This document shows positions 15,001 to 19,746 of a DNA stretch of 19,746 nt, in pieces. Origin of the DNA: CAZSSM01 sp964609385 (GTDB lineage Bacteria; Planctomycetota; Planctomycetia; Isosphaerales; Isosphaeraceae); assembly GCA_964609385.1 (NCBI GenBank), contig CAZSSM010000109.1, forward strand, positions 1-19,746. The letters are read 5' to 3'. A model generated the notes under the pieces. It saw only the letters and a list, made by a program, of their open reading frames with translations. It did not search any database and was not told the origin of the DNA. Position numbers and translations under genes: made by a program. Within the stretch, counting starts at the first letter, position 1. The number at the start of each line of letters is the position of its first letter.

Positions 15001-16203
15001 GTGACCCGCCTCGATGGATCGGCCGAGGTCGGCCACACGCAACCGTTCGGGCTCTTCGTCGAACTTCGGCATACCAAAGAGATCGAGCGCGAGTCGGGCG
15101 GCTTCGGTCGCTACCTCCAGAACCAGAACGCCGGCTCGATCTACTACTACAACTACGGTCGACCGCTGGAGAACTACCGCGACAAGTTCGAGGAGGCTAT
15201 CCGAGGCGCTTTGGAGGAAGGATTTGACGTCCTCTCGGTCACCTTCCAGAGCGACAAGGTGACCTCCAAGGCGACCGCTGAATACGGTTGGCGGGTCACG
15301 CCCTACGCGTATCTGCTCCTCCAGGCGCGGGGACCGGAGGTCGACACGATCCCGCCGCTCCGACTCGACCTCGACTTCCTGGACACCTCGGGTTATGCGG
15401 TCATCCCGGTCGAATCGGCGACGATCCCGATCGACTCCCGCCCCGAGCGCGGTGAGCCTCGGCCGGTCGAGGCGCTTCAGGTCACCCAGACGCTCGACGA
15501 GCGCCAGGCCGACGACGGCGTGCTCGTCCTGGAAGTCCGGGCCGTCGCCCGCGGCCTTGTTCCCGACCTCGACGGCCTGATCGAATTGCCCGAGCAGGGC
15601 TTCCGCGTCGACGAGGTCGAGGACGACGGCGGCGCCGTCTCCAAGTTCGACGAGGAGTCGGAGCAGACCGCCATCCTCTCGGAGCGCAACTGGCAGATCC
15701 GGATGGTGGCCGATGCGGACGCCGAGTCTTCCCGAGAGGACGGGGCAACGCCCACCCGCCCCGACGAGTTCCAGTTCGCCTCCGCGGTCATCGAGCCAGT
15801 CGATCTGACCTATCAGCGTTACGTCGACAGCGATCTGGAGTCCGTCGATCCGATCGTGTCTCTAGAACGGCGCTACGGCTCAACGAGCTACGGCTGGGTT
15901 CGATGGCTGATCCTCGGGCTGGTGGCATTGGCGATCGTCGCAATGTCGGTCCCCCTGCTCCGACCGAAGCGCGTGGAATCGACTGGCTCTCGATTCCAGG
16001 TCCCGGACCCGATCACGCCGTTCACCGTCCTCGGCCTGCTCCGCGACATCCGGCTGGCCAACGATCTGAACCCGGCAGATCGAACCGAGTTGGATCGCGA
16101 CATCGAACGGATCGAGACGTACTATTTCATCCGCTCTGAGGGTGATGAGCCCAAGCTTCGGATCATCGCCGAGCGCTGGACTGGTCAGTCGGAAGGACGC
16201 TGA
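12082..16203 (+). CDS. Very large secreted, C-terminally membrane-anchored protein of unknown function
   Basis: About 1,373 residues with no family I can name. It opens with a signal peptide (h-region about 14-31, cleavage near SMAQA at 37). Next come an acidic segment, an Ala/Pro/Thr-rich stretch (about 110-220, including EALAAAQAAAMTAQA), and several hundred residues of alpha-helical, repeat-like sequence. Unusual patches are MMMSRMNNN near 573-581 and YYYNYG near 1020. A probable beta-rich region follows (about 1020-1210). One TM helix lies at about 1273-1292 (LILGLVALAIVAMSVPLL), then RPKR and a 75-residue tail with NPADRTELDRDI. It is the last gene of the MoxR/VWA run, suggesting a periplasmic partner analogous in place to BatD. 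An upstream GTG at 12028 with a weak GAGGG is an alternative start; the ATG gives the better signal peptide. Confidence 0.85.
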   Translation: MDVTPRSAHNRPCVILILAGMAIGMGLGSAVEPSMAQATATLRVELPSNAPEENDREVLELPKDVFAPAEGSTENEAQEQAIKAQRLQVINQVTIDRRPSTILKTKAAPEEVEGEGDEKADPKDDQPTVSAPAPAPAATAAQPRSVPVSSTIRASTIVVSSRAATLSTGMARPSGTTAIRLSPSGTVVSGASAEALAAAQAAAMTAQATQTAADPNAVDTAAVNEAVEAFRQELKSFERSVTLGDWKAVGNDLEGLEEDEAKALYSRILQGLPSIPRSAMMGVRPEMQPYQEKNEVSCADVIDLARIAPIDLDDATLGLLGRLLAYALGNGQDIEDALTRIRAEVASAEDEDESTESAVDRLQGARLLLNAGRAVEAGEFLPSLDEAIAKDERKTLNMVARHLLAIHRRDGKPAQLEEAWRATQAVLATGAVEETEKTEALTRAVELASRVREELGQRWLVDSFRERPELGLEIIAAIGTAASQGLAARPNDTDGRLRDLSLLREAVEALIDLKPGEAAETWSESLTLLAVTWLREARHSLTYDRSTARGPILQRDIYGNIFYSSTVDNQAMMMSRMNNNRIPSAIPMGKLLPIRPHAPWRKAVEPGLQPELEAVVARLHLKVGEEDEAFPHIESLAEDHPDLAHELAEEFLRVWTRNHDPNAARSLTNSYIFMYGFEQKAEGIPLTRSKQQRNLKDLASWIGRLRDLPIPPLDEKLLTRAFTTCHSAAEVYRLEAIESVFGSLDALEPDVLASLIQQMRLNLSGLWRLPATQQNAKTNRRKKDIEAEVRRGYQVARRVIEGAMETYPDHHALVRALAAIRHDENDYLNDLQPSSEFTARRLEALDLFARAADLYAERVPELEEDEFDIEPYYQWFSAALGACDLNQIEEGDQAVSSEASRIREAIAALPGDSADEHLGRMANGLFTRMSALNPAVKFRYLRLGFEIVGDDERAVEARKVYDYYQDLVTEIDLVTRLDGSAEVGHTQPFGLFVELRHTKEIERESGGFGRYLQNQNAGSIYYYNYGRPLENYRDKFEEAIRGALEEGFDVLSVTFQSDKVTSKATAEYGWRVTPYAYLLLQARGPEVDTIPPLRLDLDFLDTSGYAVIPVESATIPIDSRPERGEPRPVEALQVTQTLDERQADDGVLVLEVRAVARGLVPDLDGLIELPEQGFRVDEVEDDGGAVSKFDEESEQTAILSERNWQIRMVADADAESSREDGATPTRPDEFQFASAVIEPVDLTYQRYVDSDLESVDPIVSLERRYGSTSYGWVRWLILGLVALAIVAMSVPLLRPKRVESTGSRFQVPDPITPFTVLGLLRDIRLANDLNPADRTELDRDIERIETYYFIRSEGDEPKLRIIAERWTGQSEGR

Positions 16204-16236
16204 GGCCGAACAGGTTTCGTTCGAACGCGACTCTAA

Positions 16237-16267
16237 GGGCCGAGCGGAATCTCGATCCGCTCGGCTC
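16237..16267. terminator. Hairpin between convergent operons
   Basis: GCCGAGCGGA (16239-16248) pairs perfectly with TCCGCTCGGC (16256-16265) around a 7-base loop, and can extend by a G-T and a G-C pair. It sits 33 bases after the stop of the giant protein gene and before the convergent DUF1501 gene. It is strong and symmetric, which suits a bidirectional terminator, but neither side has a T-run. Confidence 0.6.
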
Positions 16268-16342
16268 GGAAGCTCCCTCGGATTCCGCATATGCAACTTG
16301 CCTGGCCGTCGGTAACGGTTCGTCACCACCGGACAATGTGCT

Positions 16343-17815
16343 TCAGGCAAGCCACGGTTCAACGACGGTGCCGGCGACATCGGTGAGGCGGAACGGGCGA
16401 CCTTGGAAGGTATAGGTCAGCGCCTCGTGGTCGATGCCGAGCAGGTGGAGGATGGTCGCTTGGAGGTCATGGATGCCGACGGGATCCTCGTCGACGCGAT
16501 AGCCGAAGGGATCGGTGGCGCCGTGGTCGTGGCCCGCCTTGATCCCGCCGCCGGCCAGCCAGAGGGTAAAGGCGTGCGGATGGTGGTCGCGGCCCAGGTA
16601 GGTCGAGCCGTTCCGGGCCTCGTTCATCGGGGTCCGGCCGAATTCGCCCCCCCAGACGACCAAGGTCTCCTCGAGCAGGCCACGGCGGTGCAGGTCGGTC
16701 AAGAGCGCTGCGATCGGACGGTCGATGTCACGGCACTTGCGGGGCAAGCCTACCAGAAGGTCGTTGTTCCGGTTGGTCCCGTGCATGTCCCAGCCCCAGT
16801 CGAAGAGCTGGACGAACCGGACCCCGCGCTCGACCAGCCGACGGGCCAGCAGGCAGTTGTTGGCGAAGCTGGCCCGGCCCGGAGCGGTCCCGTAGAGGTC
16901 ATGGATCGCCTCAGGCTCGTCGGCGATCTCCATCACTTCAGGCACTGACATCTGCATCTTGTAGGCCATCTCGTACTGAGCGATCCGGGTCTGGACCTCC
17001 TGATCGCCAGTGGCCTCGTGGGTCCGCTGGTTGAGCGCATTGATCGCGTCGAGGCTCCGTCGACGCATCGCGCGGTCCATGCCGCGCGGGTTGGACAGGT
17101 AAAGCACCGGGTCGCCGACGGACCGGCACTGGACCCCTTGATAGACCGAGGGGAGGAAGCCGGATCCCCAGACGCTCTTGCCCGCGCTGGGGAACGAGCC
17201 GCCCGAGAGAAGAACGACGAAACCGGGCAGGTCGTGCGCTTCCGAGCCCAGGCCGTAGGTGACCCACGAGCCCATACTGGGCCGCCCCAGTCGCGGCGCG
17301 CCGGTATAGAGGAACAGTTGCGCGGGGGCGTGGTTGAACTGGTCGGTCGTCATCGAGCGGACGATCGTCAGATGGTCCAAACATCCCGATTCAGCCATCC
17401 TCGGCAGGAGGTCGGAGACCCAAGTACCGGCCCGCCCCCGGCGTGCAAACCGATGCGGCGTGCCGAGCAGCTTGGGAACCCCCTTGATGAAGGCGAACCG
17501 CTCGCCGGCGCGAAGCTCCTCGGGGCAGTCTTGCATGTGGCGCGCGTTCAACTCAGGCTTGTAGTCGAACAGGTCGAGGTGCGGCGGCGAGCCGGCCATG
17601 TGCAGATAGATGACCGACTTGGCCTTGGCTGCTCGATGCGGGGCGCGAAGGGCCATCGGATCGGACGCATCAGACCGATCGTTGGCGGCCCGCCCTTCGA
17701 CCGGTTGCCCCACTCCGAGCCAGGACGATACGGCCAGGGCACCCAGGCCCAGCGAGCCCCGGCCCAGGAAGTGGCGACGCGTCTGATCGCGGAGGGCGTC
17801 CAGGTACGGATTCAT
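16343..17815 (-). CDS. Tat-exported DUF1501 (sulfatase-like fold) protein
   Basis: DUF1501 proteins have an alkaline-phosphatase/sulfatase-like fold and are expanded in Planctomycetota; their substrates are not established. The 490-residue product starts with a twin-arginine signal, TRRHFLGRG with R13-R14 and a hydrophobic run to about 35, so it is exported folded. Family motifs are HMAGSPPHLDLFDYKPELN (72-90), GWDMHG (341-346), WGGEFGRTP (388-396) and GRDHHPHAFTLWLAGGG (408-424). The acidic and histidine residues of these motifs probably form a metal centre. It follows a DUF1549/DUF1553 gene by 119 bp on the same strand, the usual paired arrangement. The minus-strand Shine-Dalgarno is weak. 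Confidence 0.95.
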   Translation of the reverse strand: MNPYLDALRDQTRRHFLGRGSLGLGALAVSSWLGVGQPVEGRAANDRSDASDPMALRAPHRAAKAKSVIYLHMAGSPPHLDLFDYKPELNARHMQDCPEELRAGERFAFIKGVPKLLGTPHRFARRGRAGTWVSDLLPRMAESGCLDHLTIVRSMTTDQFNHAPAQLFLYTGAPRLGRPSMGSWVTYGLGSEAHDLPGFVVLLSGGSFPSAGKSVWGSGFLPSVYQGVQCRSVGDPVLYLSNPRGMDRAMRRRSLDAINALNQRTHEATGDQEVQTRIAQYEMAYKMQMSVPEVMEIADEPEAIHDLYGTAPGRASFANNCLLARRLVERGVRFVQLFDWGWDMHGTNRNNDLLVGLPRKCRDIDRPIAALLTDLHRRGLLEETLVVWGGEFGRTPMNEARNGSTYLGRDHHPHAFTLWLAGGGIKAGHDHGATDPFGYRVDEDPVGIHDLQATILHLLGIDHEALTYTFQGRPFRLTDVAGTVVEPWLA

Positions 17816-17934
17816 GGCGTTCCAAGGCTCCGGCCGTGGCGTTTGGAGGAATCCGAGAAGTGTTCAGGATCTCGGTCTGTTTGGAGTGAATCGGCGAGGC
17901 GGGATGCGGTGCGGCGCAGGAACAGGAAGACGGG
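17816..17934 (-). other. Short spacer inside the DUF1553-DUF1501 pair
   Basis: 119 bases with no reading frame of interest and no strong hairpin. The two genes are probably co-transcribed from a promoter outside the window. Confidence 0.4.
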
Positions 17935-19746
17935 TCAAGGGCGCGTGAGACCCTCGTTGAGGTTGAGCAGGACGTTGGCCAGGACCGTCCAAGCGGCCAG
18001 CTCACCATGATCAACGTCGATCCGATCAGGGATCGGCCCCAAAGGATCGGTGGCCAAGGCTTCGGCGGCCTTGGGGTCATTGTGATACCGGACCCGAGCG
18101 TCATCGAGCAACCCAAGCAGAAGGGCCAGCTCGTCGGAATCCGGCTCGCGGGCCAGCGCGATCCGGACGGCTTCGACGATCCGGCGCTCATCGGTGGAAC
18201 GGTCAATATCACGGTTGGGTCGAGTGGGTGTCTCAAGGACGATCCGCCGCGCGAAGGCCTGAGCCGCTTCGACGTAGACCGGATCGTTGAGCGTCACCAG
18301 GGCCTGCAACGGCGTGTTGGTCCGGAGCCGTCGGACGACGCAAACCTCTCGGCTGGGCGCATCGAAGGTCATCAAGGTCGGATGTGGGCTGGTCCGCCGC
18401 CAGATCGTATAGAGCCCGCGCCGGTATCGGTCGGAGCCGAGGCTGGGGTCGTACTTGGTGTGTCGACCGTCGAAGGCCGCCTTCCAGAGGCCAGGGGGTT
18501 GCGGGGGCTTGACGCTGGGGCCGTGGAGCGTCCGGACCAACAGCCCCGAGACGGCCAAGGCCTGATCACGGAGCATCTCGGCCGAGAGCCGGTGACGAGG
18601 CCCGCGCCCCAGGAGTCGGTTCCGCGCATCGACATCGCGATGTTCGGACCGGATCTGACTCGACTGCCGGTAGGTGGCGCTGGTGACAAGCAACCGATGC
18701 AGTGCCTTGAGGTCCCAACGCCCGTCGCGGAACTCGCAAGCGAGCCAGTCGAGCAGTTCGGGATGGCTGGGCGGCTCGCCCTGAGTCCCGAAGTCCTCGC
18801 TGGTCTCGACCAGGCCGAGCCCGAAGATCTGCTCCCAGGCGCGGTTGACGACCACGCGAGCCGTCAGGGGGTTGTCTTCCGAGAGGATCCAGACGGCCAG
18901 TCCTCGACGGTCCGTCGGCCAGTCGTCCCGCCAAGGCGCGAGTGCTTCCGGCACGCCCGGAGCGACCTCCGGACCCCGGTCCAGGAAGCTGCCGCGGATC
19001 AGCATGTGAGTCGTTCGCGCCTCATCGGACGACTGTTCCTTCAGGATCGGCGTCTGAGGGACCGACGCCCGGAGCGCCTCCAGCTCGGCCTGGAGCACCT
19101 CGCGAGGCGACATCGGCGTTTCGGAGCCGGAATCAGCATCGTTGTCGGATTCGACGCAGGTCGCCGATGCCTCAGGGATGGCTTGGATCCGCGCTTCGAG
19201 TTGCGTGATCCGATGAGCCTGCCAAGGGGTGGGCGTGGAGATCGTGGGCCGTTCGTCGGGCTTGTCGCTATCGGCGGTCGTGTTGAAGACGGCGAAGAGC
19301 CGGTAATAGTCGGTCTGTGTGATCGGATCGTACTTGTGGGTATGGCACTGGGCGCAGCCAACGGTGGTGCCAAGCCAGACTTGGCCGGTCGTGTTGACCC
19401 GGTCGACGACGGCGGCGACGCGGAACTCCTCGTCGTCGGTGCCGCCTTCGCTATTGGTCATCGTGTTGCGGTGGAAGGCGGTGGCCAGGAGCTGATCAGT
19501 CGTCGGTTCGTCAAGCAGGTCGCCGGCCAGTTGTTCGACGGTGAATCGATCGAAGGGCATGTTGGCATTGAGCGCGCCGATGACCCAGTCGCGGTAGCGC
19601 CAGATGGTCAGGAACTGGTCCTGAGCATAGCATTGAGAGTCGGCATAGCGGGCCAGATCAAGCCAGGGCCGTGCCCAGCGCTCGCCGTAGGCTGGGTCAT
19701 CGAGCAGGCGGTCGCCGAGCCGTCCGTAGCGGGCGGGCGTGGGGGG
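17935..19746 (-). CDS. DUF1549/DUF1553 protein (PSD1-type), N-terminus outside window
   Basis: The frame is open to the right edge, so the first part of the gene lies outside; 603 residues are visible. The DUF1549 part shows PAYGERWARPWLDLARYADS and IWRYRDWVIGALNANMPFDRFTVEQLAGD. A CXXCH motif (CAQCH, about visible residues 131-135, bases 19342-19356) follows in VGCAQCHTHKYDPI. A low-complexity linker (Asp/Ser/Glu) comes next. The DUF1553 part contains NPLTARVVVNRAWEQIFG, EDFGTQGEPPSHPELLDWLA and, later, TPLQALVTLNDPVYVEAAQ. In this family a PSD1 (planctomycete cytochrome c) domain often precedes DUF1549; it would be in the missing part. The CAQCH motif is a standard feature of the family and may bind haem. 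Exported location and polymer-related roles are suspected but unproven. Confidence 0.94.
   Translation of the reverse strand, partial: PPTPARYGRLGDRLLDDPAYGERWARPWLDLARYADSQCYAQDQFLTIWRYRDWVIGALNANMPFDRFTVEQLAGDLLDEPTTDQLLATAFHRNTMTNSEGGTDDEEFRVAAVVDRVNTTGQVWLGTTVGCAQCHTHKYDPITQTDYYRLFAVFNTTADSDKPDERPTISTPTPWQAHRITQLEARIQAIPEASATCVESDNDADSGSETPMSPREVLQAELEALRASVPQTPILKEQSSDEARTTHMLIRGSFLDRGPEVAPGVPEALAPWRDDWPTDRRGLAVWILSEDNPLTARVVVNRAWEQIFGLGLVETSEDFGTQGEPPSHPELLDWLACEFRDGRWDLKALHRLLVTSATYRQSSQIRSEHRDVDARNRLLGRGPRHRLSAEMLRDQALAVSGLLVRTLHGPSVKPPQPPGLWKAAFDGRHTKYDPSLGSDRYRRGLYTIWRRTSPHPTLMTFDAPSREVCVVRRLRTNTPLQALVTLNDPVYVEAAQAFARRIVLETPTRPNRDIDRSTDERRIVEAVRIALAREPDSDELALLLGLLDDARVRYHNDPKAAEALATDPLGPIPDRIDVDHGELAAWTVLANVLLNLNEGLTRP

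Noticed and set aside
14308..15072. 254-codon open frame on the minus strand inside the giant gene
   Set aside because: Shadow of the sense frame, with no ribosome-binding site or recognisable domain; the plus-strand frame is uninterrupted over 4 kb.
17018..18010. 330-codon open frame on the plus strand
   Set aside because: It lies opposite the DUF1501 gene with its strong motifs; long antisense frames are common in G+C-rich DNA, and the product is Arg/Gly-rich without any family pattern.
1..19746. Mobile element, CRISPR array, tRNA or rRNA
   Set aside because: No transposase or integrase motifs, no regularly spaced direct repeats, and no tRNA or rRNA signature was noticed on either strand.

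Overview
The window reads as a chromosomal segment of a planctomycete, most likely of the Isosphaeraceae or a close relative. This placement is inferred from three things: the high G+C content; the adjacent DUF1549/DUF1553 and DUF1501 genes, a pair expanded in Planctomycetota; and the large MoxR/DUF58/VWA operon with poorly conserved secreted proteins. No rRNA, tRNA, CRISPR array, transposase or phage gene was seen. The segment looks like ordinary vertically inherited chromosome rather than a mobile island.

Left part (1-4619, all + strand): the 3' end of phosphoglycerate kinase; ribulose-phosphate 3-epimerase; an overlapping histidine-phosphatase-fold gene that has lost both catalytic histidines; acetyl-CoA carboxylase beta subunit (accD); the SOS repressor lexA; and RNase HI (rnhA). 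Three of these starts (accD, lexA, rnhA) are set by visible Shine-Dalgarno sequences. Stem-loops lie between pgk and rpe and between accD and lexA. A ten-transmembrane EamA/DMT exporter on the minus strand ends tail-to-tail with rnhA, overlapping it by 25 bp.

Central part (6167-16203, all + strand): a roughly 10 kb MoxR/Bat-type locus. The order is MoxR AAA+ ATPase, DUF58 protein, a signal-peptide/one-TM protein with a cytoplasmic tail, a BatA-like VWA protein, a BatB-like VWA protein, a helical BatC-like exported protein with a CQGCCSGQC motif, and a secreted or membrane-anchored protein of about 1,370 residues. The middle genes overlap by 1-7 bases and are probably translationally coupled. 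In known MoxR/Bat systems the ATPase acts as a chaperone-like partner of MIDAS-bearing VWA proteins at the membrane. Here the giant last protein is the most likely unexplored component, since it ends in one TM helix and a short tail resembling the tail of the fourth-position type protein at 8208-9089.

Right part (16343-19746, minus strand): a Tat-exported DUF1501 protein preceded by a DUF1549/DUF1553 protein that runs off the window. This is the typical planctomycete pair. A perfect 10-bp hairpin separates it from the convergent Bat-type operon. The most attention-worthy items are the giant protein with its shared tail, the dead histidine phosphatase coupled to rpe, and the cysteine-rich tail of the BatC-like protein.
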